Origin: Ophiura sarsii
Lineage: Eukaryota > Echinodermata > Ophiuroidea > Amphilepidida > Ophiuridae
Reading direction: 5' to 3'
Assembly: GCA_035610835.1 (NCBI GenBank)
Contig: CM069449.1
Coordinates: 41,027,098-41,091,097 of the forward strand
Length of the DNA: 64,000 bases
The notes below the pieces were generated by a model. The model did no database searches. It was not told the origin of the DNA and was given only the letters and a program-made list of their open reading frames with translations. Below, in pieces: positions 46,414 through 58,289 of the stretch. The translations under genes were made by a program, and so were the position numbers. Each line of letters opens with the position of its first letter. The first letter of the stretch is position 1.

Positions 46414-46787
46414 CCGGTCCAACTGCTCCGGTGCTTGTGATGAATCCAGATATAGACAATGACGGCAATGCGGGCGATGATCTAGCAATACTTCTTGAAG
46501 ATACAGAATATACATTTGATTGCACGGCTTCGGCTGATCCTGAAGCTACGTTTAAATGGACACTGTATGATGAGAATGGTGCTTATATTTTGCATGGTCC
46601 TATCACTGTAAATTCAACCGAAATCAACGCTGACTGCATCGTTGATCCAAAGACAGCGAGTTATACTCTGACGAGTGATTGGTTACCCGGGCAGGTCTCC
46701 AGTGCGGATACCTAGAATGTGTGGTTTCGAACCCTGGGCCGATAGTGGGAGCCACAGATACAAACAGAATTACCTTTCAGATATGGC
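46414..46787 (+). pseudogene. Gene 2: Ig-like type A exon with a 1-nt deletion
   Basis: Acceptor TCTCTACTTTCAG and donor GTAAGT are intact and the exon is almost identical to 144-521. It encodes AGPTAPVLVMNPD, YTFDCTASADPEATFKW and so on. At about 46679 the sequence GAGTGATTGGTT replaces GAGTGACTTGGTT of the other copy. This single missing base shifts the frame and gives a stop about 15 codons later. Beyond the lesion the original frame is still readable through LQCGYLECVVSN to FQIW. The result is a broken exon, a skipped exon (phase 1-1, so skipping keeps frame), or a base-calling error. Confidence 0.8.
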
Positions 46788-47129
46788 GTAAGTAAATAAA
46801 CCCTATTTTGCAGGTTCCCTCATCTTTCCCTCTTTAGTCTCTTCTACCTGTTGAAGTTCGGATAACAAATGACCTGCTTTTCTTTGGCAACCATTTGTAT
46901 TTTGACTCATTCAATGTTCCTGTCTGTTTGTTTTGAATTTTGGTTTTTTCTGTTTTTGTTATATTCTGTGTTGTCTCTGTGTTTGTCTTGTCTTGTTTTT
47001 TCATCTAGTCTACATTCATTTCTTGTTTAAAGGGTCCCCATATTAAACGCCCGCTATCATGTTTTCTTTTGGGGTCCTAGCCTCTTTCTCACATTGTGTT
47101 ATTATTATATTTTCTATATACGTGTAACT

Positions 47130-47216
47130 GAATAAATTGAATTGCGATTGAATTGAATTGAATTGAATTGAATTGAATTGAATTGAATTGAATTGAATTG
47201 AATTGAATTGAATTGA
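47130..47216. repeat. GAATT pentanucleotide microsatellite, long allele
   Basis: About 16 GAATT units, following the same 3'-end-like sequence as at 1396-1430. Confidence 0.9.
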
Positions 47217-48048
47217 TTTTTTGCCAATGTCTAAATTTGATAACAATTTGTCAAATGTTCATATCGCACTGCATACCAATGGAAAGCTGTTGTTGTCATC
47301 TTTCTAATGATACTACGTTTGTTGCAATGACATGTTTCAGTGCTCTGTCGCTTGCTTGAGAATATGAGGAGAATTTTATACTGAGGTCAATCAATATACA
47401 CTCTATTCCCTCTATATATTTTTGTCAATTTAAGTTGTACGCTCGTAACACCTCTTTGAACAAATAGCAGAGTTGCTGTTTTGAGCGCAGCTCATTGGAA
47501 TTGAGACCTACAATCCGGAAAAGAGTCTTGGAACGCTTACTCGTTAACAATTCGAATGTAAAAGCAAACTCTTTTTTGTGTTTCTTTTTTAACCCAGAAG
47601 CTATACCCAAACCAAATTTATTTTAAATGAATTAGAGAAGAGTATCACCCGCCCCCCCCCCCCCCCCCTCCAGTTTAACTGGATTAAAAACATATATGAA
47701 TTAAATATTTGTATGGTATTATTTAGTTAAATAAGTGACGTAATACCATCCTCCTTTCTTTGGGGTCAGTTTTCAAAGTTAGTGAAGTTTATCTTTAAAA
47801 TGTGCTGAAAGTAAACAGGTTTTCACTGCTTTTCAATGCCAGACTGGAACAAAGAAAGATATCCTTATTAACACTATTGCCTATAATGTTGTAGGCACGT
47901 GTATTTGATTTAGATATCATTTTTATAAAAATCGATTTGTTTAAACATGATAACTCAATTGTGTTCACTCTGTATTAGTGGTTAATATTAGCTTGTATTA
48001 AAAATGTAACACAATTGTTTGTTGTTGTTCCTCGTCTTAACACAACAG

Positions 48049-48333
48049 CAACACCGAAGCCGAATTCTATTCAAATGAATTATAGAGAATCTCCCAGAGG
48101 CGCATGGACTGCACTAACACATCAGGACACCATTCAACTAGATGTTGATACTGCGTATGACTTCCAGTGTATTGTGAGTGATGTATTTCCAGTCGCTGAC
48201 ATTGTAGCTTCGGGTGCTCCTGCAGGATCCTTAGGAGCATGTAATAGCGGGTTGGTAGCTGTACAGAGAGATGTGCTAAACATTGATTTCTATTATGAGA
48301 GTAATGCTGTAAATGCTGGTGCTCGTGCTCAGG
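48049..48333 (+). CDS. Gene 2: half Ig-like domain exon, type B
   Basis: Acceptor ACACAACAG and donor GTGAGT, phase 1 at both ends, about 95 codons. It reads TPKPNSIQMNYRES, YDFQCIVSDVFPVADIVAS and VQRDVLNIDFYYESNAV, then ARAQG. It is the duplicate of 2372-2650 and lacks the same C-terminal half. Substitutions between the two copies are moderate, and both frames are open. Confidence 0.78.
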
Positions 48334-48591
48334 GTGAGTAAGTTCAGAAAATACAAAACTTCATGAAAATACACGATACGTGCGCGCGTCCCAAACAAAA
48401 ACCGTTCCTGATTATTGATACGCACAACTATGCGCAAGTCACTAACGTAGAACCGGATACCGTTAACATTAGTCACGCCGCGTATACTGCATATCACCTT
48501 CGATCTACAATTTGCACAACGCAGTATTTACGCGACATGCGAGCGTTATGTTTGCGAGCGATGTGTCGACCAGAGCACTGACGTGGCACTA

Positions 48592-49258
48592 CAGTCGACA
48601 CAATAAGTAACTGACCAGGTAATAAATGTGCTGATAACTCTTTAACAGTATGACTCCTACATATATATATATATATCTAATTATATATATATATATATCT
48701 AATTTTAAAGTTGTTGAGACATTTCTCCTCGTTAATTTGAGATATAGCACGTTATGAAGGGTTTATTATTGAGAAAGTTACATTCACAAATGTAATGTCA
48801 AGTACGATTTTCATTTTCGCATTTTGCTTTTCTACACGCGGACTCAAACCGGCAAATTATTGACTGGTTGATTACTGATTCACTGGTCGATGTCCAGGGT
48901 GTTTGATAGTCGGTCGCCGAATTGTTACGGTTAATCAATACGGCACACACGCTTTGCCTGTCATACTCTCCCGTGTTGAAAAGAAAAATGGGAAAATGAA
49001 AATCAGACTTGACTTTACATTTGGGATTGTAACTTGCTTAATAATCAACCATACCTAGCGTGATATATATCAAATTAAAGAAGAGACTTTTCTCAACAAA
49101 CTGTATAATTTAATGTTTACATATAATAATTGTTATGCACTGGTCAAAACACTCTTTATAGCTGAACCATATTAATGTAATTTAATGTTTATGTAGGAGT
49201 CATACTTTTAGAGTTATTAGCCCATTTAATACCTGGCAATTACTTCTTGTGTTGTCTG
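48592..49258. mobile_element. TA-flanked MITE, family 1, copy 2
   Basis: Orthologous to 2905-3624. The ends CAGTCGACACAATAAGTAAC and TTGTGTTGTCTG are each flanked by TA. It contains an AT-rich repeat near 48660-48700. Confidence 0.7.
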
Positions 49259-50092
49259 TATTTGAACTCACTTTTAAACTACTTACAAATCAAACAGCAC
49301 TGACAACACAATTTGTTCTCTCGACTTCTTGTCATTTTTCTCTATCCCTCTAACTCTTTCTCTCACCTTTCTTCCTCTCAAATATCGCCATGTACTTTTT
49401 TTACTTAGACAACCACCTGTTGTGGTTTGTCTCGTTCAGTGTATGTCTTAATGTAGGCCTACCAGACTATATTATTATTCCGTTGTTTAAAGTATCCCCT
49501 TTTTACAAGGTTATCCAGCTTGTCAGGGTTTCTGCTGGAGCACCTATTATTATTATTATTATTATTTGTATTACATGTATGCTATTAATTTGTAATCATT
49601 ATGCCGTATAAGGTGTATTGAATCGTATAACCTTTCAAATATTTTGACGAATTTTTACTGTCTGGAGTCACGAAACGAGCTGCAACGCAAAAAACCGCAG
49701 CTGGGAAAACTGCTTCTAGTGTTGGTAACGGTAAATAACTCACCACAACCGAACATGCTGAGAAAGGCAACAGTGTTGCCGAAATGTAGTGAGTACATCG
49801 TATATCAGATATGTTGTTGGTTTGTTGGTTTAAAATAGTTGGTGAACTATTGCGTGTTATATCTATGATAACATTTTGACGAAATGCGCTTGCACAAACT
49901 GATATCACTCGATGACCACAGTTGTACAACAACAGCTAAATGATCCAGACTATTATTAGTATTTCGTTGTTCACCTTATTCCCGTTTACAAGGTTATCAG
50001 CTGGTCAGGGTTTCTGCTGAGCACCTAGTATCATTGTTATTTGTATTATATGTACATGTATGTTATTATTTTGTAATCATTATGCTGTATAA

Positions 50093-50272
50093 GGGGCCAT
50101 ATCCAAACTCCAGTGATTTTAAAGCATTTTTCTACCGATTTTACCCCGGTATTCCAACGAAATAGAACGAAATACCGTTGGAATACCGGGGATAGAACGA
50201 AATACCGTTGGAATACCGGGGTAAAATCGGTAGAAAAATGCTTTAAAATCACTGGAGTTTGGATATGGCCCC
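50093..50272. mobile_element. 180-bp PIF/Harbinger-like MITE
   Basis: A near-perfect palindrome with ends GGGGCCATATCCAAACTCCA and the complement, flanked by TAA on both sides (50090-50092, 50273-50275). The corresponding site in copy 1 (near 3955) reads GTATAATGTG without the element, which proves the borders. A 3-bp TAA target and GG-starting ends suggest PIF/Harbinger. Confidence 0.85.
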
Positions 50273-50291
50273 TAAGGTGTATTGAATCGTA

Positions 50292-50757
50292 AACTGCTCA
50301 CAAAAAGTATCGAAACACTTAGAAATGATCCAATATATAACGGCTCGAAAGGGTATGCATTAATCAAAGCAAATAACCAAGTGTATAATTTTGTTCTGCG
50401 TATTTTGACACCTCGATCGATGAGATACGATGTTGCGGAGCGGAGTTATTGTCATTTCAATGGTCGTGGGTCCAGTCTCAAAAGTGACAATCACCCTATA
50501 GAGAGAGGTTTGCATTACTGTTTAGAATGATCAGATTCGTGATTTTCAATAGGGATGAGTGTCACCTTGGAAACTGGACCCACGATCATTGAAATGACAA
50601 TAACTCCGCTCCGCAACATCGTATCTCAACGATTGAGGTGTCAAAATACGCAGAACAAAATTATGCACTTGGTTATTTGCTTCGATTAATGCATACCTTT
50701 TCGAGCCGTTATATATTGGATCATCTCTAAGTGTTTCGATACTTTTTGTGAGCAGTT
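50292..50757. mobile_element. 466-bp palindromic MITE with empty-site proof
   Basis: The arms start AACTGCTCACAAAAAGTATC and are complementary over about 200 bp, flanked by TA. Copy 1 at about 3970-3982 reads GAATCGTATATAAC, which is exactly the uninterrupted target. A degraded half copy sits at 25855-26060. Confidence 0.9.
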
Positions 50758-50989
50758 TATATATAACCTTTCATATTATGTTTTGACGAATTTTACTGTC
50801 TGGAATCAAGAAACGAACTGCCAACGCAAAAACTGCAGCTGAGAAAACTGCGTCGGTGACAGTATATAACTCACCACGACCAAACATATGTTGAGAAAGG
50901 TAGTGGCGTTTGCCGAAATGTACACAGTGAGTACATCATTTTAGATCGTGTCTATTATGGACCTTCGTAAATATATCAGATATGTTATT

Positions 50990-53543
50990 TAGTCGGGGAT
51001 CTACAGAGGGTTAGTGTGCACCCCCCCCCCCCCCCCCCCAGGACTCCCCCAAACCATTTTTTTTTACTTCCTATTATGATCCTAAGACATATTCAGGATG
51101 TTACCAAAAATATTTTCATATTGCTAAGGGGTTATGCAAGATGGCGTCCAAAATGGCCGCCATAACTGGTCAAATCTCATAAAATGACATATAGCAATCA
51201 AATTATATGGTGAAAGTATAGTTTTAATAGTGGGATGTATGTATTAGACCACTAGACACTCATATCCAGAACTTTTGCTTTGTTAACACACCTAAATCCA
51301 AGATGGCCGCCAAAATGGCCGCCAAAATGGGTAAAATTCCATATATTGTCATATATGAACCAACATGTATGATCAGAGTACAGTTTTAACAATGAGATGT
51401 ATGTGTTAGACCACTATAAACTCAAATCTAGTATTTTTGCTTTGTTAACTTACTATAAAAACAAAATGGCCGCCAAATTAATGGCCAAAACTGGTCAAAA
51501 GTGGTCAAAATTCCATAAAATAGCATAATATCAACCGAAATGTATAATAAAAATATAATTTTAATGATGGGATGTATGTGTTAGACCACAAGTAACTCAT
51601 ATCCAATATTTGTGCTCTGTTAAAATAGTTCAAAATCCAAAATGGCTGCCAAAATGGCTCCCAAAATGGTTCCTAAAGTGGCTGCAAAATTGTCAAATTC
51701 CATAAAATAGCATAATATTAACCGAAATATATGATGAAAATATAGTTTTAATAATGGGATGTATGTATTAGACCACTAGTAACTCATATCTAGTATTTGT
51801 GCTTTGTTAACATACTTAGAAATCCAAAATGGCCCCCAAAATGGGTCCCAAAATGACTGAACAAATTGTTGAAATTCCATAAAATGGGATAATATCAACC
51901 AAAATGTATGATGAAAGTATAGTTTTAACATTGGGATGTATGTATTAGACCACTAGTAACTCATATCCAGTATATTTGCATTGTAATAACATACTTTAAA
52001 ACCAAGATGGCCCCTAAAATGGCCGCTGTAAATTGTGAAAATAGTCTACATGAGTGTATGATAATCCAAAATAGATATTGTAAGAGTGTATTATTACATC
52101 AAATAGTATTATTCTAAACTGCTACCATACTATGTAATACAATACCAATATCCCCAAATTTAATGGGACAGTATTCACTATATCTATGATAAAGCCTAGG
52201 GGCTGTCAGTAGATATATATAGCTTTGAGTAGTTTAAAATATCCAAGATGGCTGCAAAAGGTTAAAATAACTGAAAAAACAGTATTAGTTTATTGTTAGT
52301 GTTACATTAGATGACCAAATTATTATATCTACAGCTTTTAATCCATCCAGTAAACATATTTGTATATGTGACAAGGTATAAATAAATGGTATAGACTCCA
52401 TTTTGACAATGTGATGTTATTAAGATGGACATTATAATGGGCATTATAATGACAATTTCATTAAAATGACCCCCTAATGGTCAATAAAATTACCTCCAAA
52501 TGGTCAAAATAATTACCACTGGATTATCATACACTCATGTAGACTATTTGTACATTTACAGCGGCCATTTTGGTGGCCATCTTGGATTTAAAGTATGTTA
52601 TTACAATGCAAATATACTGGATATGAGTTACTAGTGTTCTAATACATACATCCCAATGTTAAAACTATACTTTCATACTTTTATCATACATTTTGGTTGA
52701 TATTATACCACTTTATGGAATTTCGACAATTTGTTCAGTCAATTTGGGACCCATTTTGGGGGCCATTGTGGATTTCTAAGTATGTTAACAAAGCAAAAAT
52801 ACTAGATATGAGTTACTAGTGGTCTAATACATACATCCCATCATTAAAACTATATTTTCATCATACATTTAGGTTGATATTATCCCATTTTTATGGAATT
52901 TGACAATTTTGCAGCCACTTTAGGAACCATTTTGGGGTCCATTTTGGCAGCCATTTTGGATTTTGAACTATTTTAACAGAGCACAGATACTGGATATGAG
53001 TTACTTGTGGTCTAACACATACATCCCACCATTATAATTATATTGTTATCATACATTTCGGTTGATATTATGCTATTTTATGGAATTTTGACCACTTTTG
53101 GCCATTAATTTGGCGGCCATTTCGTTTTTATAGTATGTTAACAAAGCAAAAATACTAGATTTGAGTTTCGAGTGGTCTAACACATACATCCCATGGTTAA
53201 AACTGCACTCTGATCATACATGTTGGTTCATATATGACAATATATGGAATTTTACCCATTTTGGCGGCCATTTTGGCAGCCATCTTGGATTTAGGTGTGT
53301 TAACAAAGCAAAAGTTCTGGATATGAGTGTCTAGTGGTCTAATACATACATCCCACTATTAAAACTATACTTTCACCATATAATTTGATTGCTATATGTC
53401 ATTTTATGAGATTTGACCAGTTATGGCGGCCATTTTGGACGCCATCTTATGTCTTAGGATCATAATAGGAAGTAAATAAAGTTGGTTTGGGGGAGTCCGG
53501 GGGGGGGGGGTGCACACTAACCCTCTGTAGATCCCCCGGACTA
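50990..53543. mobile_element. 2.55-kb foldback element with ATGGCGGCC arrays
   Basis: Two inverted arms of about 1.05 kb (50990-52066 and about 52520-53543) start TAGTC and GGGGATCTACAGAGGGTTAG near the outer ends. ATT flanks both sides, and copy 1 at 4201 has a single ATT with no insert. Each arm is built from about six diverged units of 200-250 bp with AAGATGGC and CCAAAATGGCNGCC motifs and GGGATGTATGTATTAGACCA. Poly(C) and poly(G) runs lie just inside the ends. No protein is encoded. It is a foldback type of non-autonomous element. Confidence 0.85.
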
Positions 53544-54084
53544 ATTGGTTTGTTTATTTGATATACTTGGTGCAATATTGCGTGTATATATATCTATGAT
53601 ACCATTTTGAAGAAATGCGCTTGCAAAGACCACACACTGACATCACTCTTGACCACAGATTTACGGTTCAACGGTTGTATTGAAATTGTGTACAGATAAT
53701 GTGACTGCATCAAGAAGATGCTAGTAAGTTCCTCGTTAGGGTAAACAACAGCTATAATTTAGTCTTACCTAATTGAATAGAAGTTGTGAGTTTTAATTAG
53801 CCCTCATAAAGGAGTTCTCGAATTTCAACAAAATAGTTTTGCAGGTCGGTTCAGTTTTTATAGCGATTCAAAATGTTCTCATTGAAAACAATATTCTGTG
53901 TGCAATCTGGAAAGGAGACATTTGAATAAATAATAACATAATTGCCTGACCAAGCCAATAATTTGTAGAATACAAGATTCGTGTGAAAGAAAAGGTTTTA
54001 ACCATTCATGTGAAATCTCAAATATTCTTCCTAGTATACATGTACTTTATTTGCCAAGACAATTTTGTGAACGTGGATCACCCT

Positions 54085-54140
54085 TATTAGCTCAGTAAGA
54101 CGTTAAATACAGATCTAGAGAAAGGCGCGTGTTCGAGATT
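54085..54140 (+). other. tRNA-like stretch, second copy
   Basis: Duplicate of 4750-4803 (TTAGCTCAGTAAGACG, then TGTTCGAGATTTAA). The same caution applies. Confidence 0.3.
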
Positions 54141-55339
54141 TAACTAAGACAATATCTCTGCTCATCCTAATCTAAATTTGTTTTAATCATTACTATCTTT
54201 TGTTTTGTTTCTTTTTATATCGATTCTTTACTTTATATGACTTTCAAGTATATTGGGAGCTACGCCTGGGGCGTTTTGAAATATTTAAATTGATCTCGAT
54301 CAGTAAATATTTGTGTCGTTTATATTGTATTTATATTTTATTTTGTCTTAACATGTCTTTCCTTTTTCTTGTCCATTAAGTACACCTTCATCAAGTTGAC
54401 AAAATAAATGGTATGTATGAGACTTTTATAAATGTGCATTGACCAGATAAATTGATTGATTAATGCTCGGCTAATGGTTTTCTCAACCAGTGCCAGATGT
54501 ACAGTGAGACTACGGGCAAATGACGATTGTGTCAGAAGAGATTCAACTATATGAATACATAACCTGGACGAAAACCATTTTAGGCATGGTACGTTAATGT
54601 TGTTATAATCTATATATTCCTATTGTACTTCATCTTCGCTTAAGGCCACGAAAACAACACCATTTTTTCGAATTTTCAACAACACAATTTAGACACATTT
54701 TGGGGACATTTGTTGAAACAGTTTTTGTACGCGTGTTAACGCTTCGAAGTTTTGAATTTATATGACAAGAAGATCCATTCTTACATTGAATAAGAATGCA
54801 TCGTCAAACGCGATGAGATTGTGTAATAACGGTGAAATGTAAGCAGGCCTACTAGCTATTAAATTCTGCTTAGCCACGGGAATATATTGTACCTGAATTG
54901 TACACAATAACACCCCACATCAAATCCCCCACCCCCCCCCCCCCCCCACTCCCACTCCACTCCAATCTTCCCCCGTCAAACGCGTCCATTAATTACAATA
55001 CGACAAACATCCCACATCAAACCCGTAGAAGTCTTCGAAAACCTTTTTTCGTCTTTTCTATACTGTTTTACAATCACCAGTTATCAAAAATGAGAGAGAG
55101 GAACATCTTCTGGACAATATTCGGTCTACATTAAAATTATTCACTGTTCCGTAATGAATACATGGCAAATGGTGAATTATAAGGTAAAAACGCCTCCACA
55201 ATTGTCATTGGCTATTCCGAATTGACATTTATAGGAGCTACATGTCGTGTTGTTATTTTATCTGTGTACGACTGTCACCACTCCCTAATCTATGATACGT
55301 TTTTAAAGAAACACAAATTTAAAACACATCTGAGATTCA

Positions 55340-56172
55340 TCTGCCAACATGCACTTCTGGATTACAAGTCAAGAAAATAGAATGAGCATGATGATATTGT
55401 AAAACGTCATAAAGGTATACTGATTAGAACATTCCATACAAGGATACAAATGGCTCATACAAGATATGACATAAATTGGTGTCTGTAATGATTTAGATGA
55501 ACGTTAAATAATTAAACAAGCTATCAAATTGGTGAATTTAAGATAAAGGCTTACGCTTATTCAATTTTTTCAGATGGTTATTAGAGTGTGTGAAAGCATT
55601 TCTACGAATGTGTGAATAAAACCAACTTTTGAGAACAATTGAGGGCTCTTGAGGCTCTTTCAATGCCCCTTTAAGTTCTGTTTCAATAATTCTATGATGT
55701 GTATGTTTTTGTAAATGTACAGGTATAACCATAGTCTGCAATGGTGGGATATATGCCAAATGTTATACTACAGTATGCAGAGAAACGTAAGTATAAAATG
55801 TAAAAACAAAGCAGGGCAAAGTAAAATCTTATTTTGATTTTAAAAGGTTGGCAGCACACTTGATTTCAAATTAAAAATATTTCCAGTTATAAATCATGTC
55901 ATTCGGAACAAGTTGGAGGTAGACTTTTAATTTCCTATGCGCTGGTTAAATTTTTGAAAATATAAAATAACTCCATTTTTGAATAATGATATACAAATTC
56001 ATCAGGCCATTTATCAATAATCTGGATTTTACCAATTTCTAAATCGAAACGCTCGTTATTATTGTAAGCACTTCAGTTTGGATAAATCCTGGAACCACTT
56101 TTTAATATGCAATGCTTGCTATACCTCGTTTACTTGCCGTGGGTTTTACTATTGCGTCTCCTATAGCCACCT
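55340..56172. other. Segment present only in copy 2 of the duplication
   Basis: About 830 bp lie between CTGCCAA and CTTCTGGCAGTTGG, which are nearly adjacent in copy 1 (around 6130-6145). It is either an insertion here or a deletion in copy 1. No terminal repeats or reading frame of note are seen. Confidence 0.6.
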
Positions 56173-56372
56173 TCTGGCAGTTGGGTTTTTATTCTTATTG
56201 ATGCATTTTAAAATAATTTCCCTTCTGTGTCTTTTACATCGTTTTAATATTGGTATGTTGTTGTTTCATAGTTGTACCGCATATAGGTACCACTTGTTTA
56301 ACGCGCTTTATAAATGCTTAAAATTATTATCATTAAAAGTATTTAAAACCCTATTATTATTTTGTCCTTCAG

Positions 56373-56817
56373 CTGAGCAACTTGTGAATGCAAGATTTCA
56401 ATGTGAATTTGAACCCGACAGTGGTAAACAGGTCAAAATAAAATGCACGGTGAAAGCAAACCCAAACGTTTTGAAAAATGTTGGCATCCTTTACGACGTC
56501 GAAATTCCAGCCCGTCCATTGCGTCAATTGGGAAATTATCGTCATCGGACTGTAGAAATTCCCCACATTCTGTAAGTGCGAAACCGACCCAGTCCATTAC
56601 GTCATCAAGTACATCATCTCCAGAATACCTAGAGACATTTGATGAATTTGCTAACGGAGGAAACCCTGCTTCACAATACTACGCAAATAGAATAACGCAA
56701 GGGATTTATTCTCCAAATGGAAGTCAAAACCGGTGTCTCTCATGCGGTTTTCTCGGAGAAACAGGATATTTTGTCAATCTGGATTCTGAAAAATCCACTT
56801 TATTTTCTTCAAATTAA
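56373..56817 (+). pseudogene. Gene 2: tail exon, truncated by foreign sequence
   Basis: The acceptor TTGTCCTTCAG and both overlapping frames match 6337 onward in gene 1. The phase-1 frame ends at TAA 56573-56575. The minus-1 frame from 56443 runs in register with the gene 1 tail for about 106 codons, up to CLSCGFLGE, then enters unrelated DNA at about 56763 and stops at 56815-56817 after TGYFVNLDSEKSTLFSSN. All but the first of the conserved tyrosine sites (YLET, YYANR and IYSPNG remain) are lost, including every YxxI/L/V and YSNI motif. Gene 2 as present in the window therefore cannot encode the signalling part, unless the rest is spliced in from beyond 64000. Confidence 0.8.
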
Positions 56818-58289
56818 TTTTCACATTTTCCCTCCTCCACCAATTGTATTTAAAAAAAAAAAATTGAGTGCACAAACATACAATTGGAAGAGGGACATTT
56901 GAAGTCCACAGTACTTCCTCAATACAAAACATGTGTAGATAAGCATGATTATCATTCATGGTATTGCCATCATATTTGGGCTTGCATGTTGCCAAAGTTG
57001 TTCATTAGCAGCCCAATTGGACCAAAACAACAACAATGCAAGGCAAAAAAACCCACATGTTTTACTTCCATTCAATGTTAGCGCACTATTTCAAGCGGTA
57101 TACGTCATTGGTCGGTCCACATACAGTTTTGTCATGCAATGTATGTACGCTTTCATGTCTCGCATGCGAGAGTGTGCGTTAATGTTGAAATATCCGTGTC
57201 AAGTCTATGCATGCAGTAGTAGTATTACACTTAGGATATTGAAAGACTGCCCCTCCTCCAGTCCAGCACAGCATTTGATATCCACCCAATGTTCATGACA
57301 ATGCTTACTGTAGAACTTTGATTTTGATCCCATGGTGACATTGTCAGATACAGCAAGCAGCTAGAGTGTGCGCAAAGATCAAAAATTGCGCATCGGGCCG
57401 AACTCGTCATTAGATCGTCTTTGGTATCTATGCATGTTCTACTTGTATAATAGTCACATGGAAGAGAAAAACAATGTCATCTAATATTCTAATAATCAGT
57501 CCATGGTAGCTAAGCGCTTAATGGTAGCTACACAGTGTTACAGGCAAAATGCATGGGTTTCCAAAATATATAATGCAATGCACCCAAAAAGGGTTACTGA
57601 AATCACCCAAAAAGGTAAATGCAGCCCAAATATTTGCTGAGATAATAAAGAAAATCAAATTAAAATACAAAATGACAAGAATTGGGCTAGACAATGCTCC
57701 AATGAGTGTACACAACAAGGCATCCTTAAATCCTGAGAGGCAGGCAAGCTTGTGTGCGCGAGTGATTATTGGTGACCGGCTTTGTGCTCAGTGTTTACCA
57801 ACTCTTACCAACTATAATAGCCCAATATGTAATGAACACTAGATTTCCCTATATATCATTTCAATTGACAAACCTTAACATGACAAATGCACCTCATTGG
57901 GCCAAAAAAGATCAACCACAGACAAAAAGTAATCACAACATCTATCCAAGGAGATCATAATGACATAGCTAGCTTTCTAGAGTTAATATTTTTAAATTGT
58001 GAGAAGTTTTTTAAGCGATCAAGTTATCGCCTGTCTGCCTGCTGTCTGAAGCACAGAAAATGAATGCGCAAACCATTGCGTGTTTTGTCACAGCAATTGC
58101 TGTACCGACAAGATTTGTATGAGCTCAAATTACCCCCCCCCTGTTTTGAGACAAACAAATTTGAATTCAGTTTGAAATGAAATATTAGAAATTTGTAACA
58201 TTTATTTTAAATTTGTGAATTCTTTTGGAAAATTATGAAATTGTTTGAAAATTATAGCCTTTTTTCACATGATTTGAAAATGTTGACAA

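Larger units (their letters stand above)
48334..56372 (+). other. Intron before the tail exon of gene 2
   Basis: Homologous to 2651-6336 but 4.3 kb longer because of three transposon insertions (50093, 50292, 50990), an internal tandem duplication of about 480 bp (49464-49946 repeated from 49947), and an extra segment of about 830 bp at 55340-56172 that copy 1 lacks. Poly(C) lies at about 54927-54947. No transmembrane exon is seen. Confidence 0.6.
11202..56817 (+). other. Gene 2 span: discoidin-Ig-lectin receptor gene
   Basis: This is the proposed exon chain of one gene: signal peptide (11202-11253), F5/8C (14096-14421, 17814-17961), Ig A (19707-20075), Ig B (24508-24999), Ig A (27202-27582), C-type lectin (30416-30571, 33371-33450, 41308-41449), Ig B (44467-44946), Ig A with frameshift (46414-46787), half Ig B (48049-48333) and broken tail (56373-56817). 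All domain borders are phase 1, internal F5/8C and lectin introns are phase 0 or 1 and match, and no competing gene lies between. That the exons form one transcript is inferred from order, strand and phase. No transmembrane exon was found. Confidence 0.65.

Noticed and set aside
49509..49611. Hydrophobic run (VIQLVRVSAGAP, then a string of Ile) as a transmembrane exon
   Set aside because: The Ile string comes from an ATT microsatellite. The acceptor would be phase 0, not the phase 1 needed after the half Ig B exon, and the sequence recurs three times (3864, 49509, 49991) as intron repeat.
57549..57842. 97-codon frame present in both tandem units
   Set aside because: Conservation reflects the near identity of the repeat units, not selection; no domain seen.
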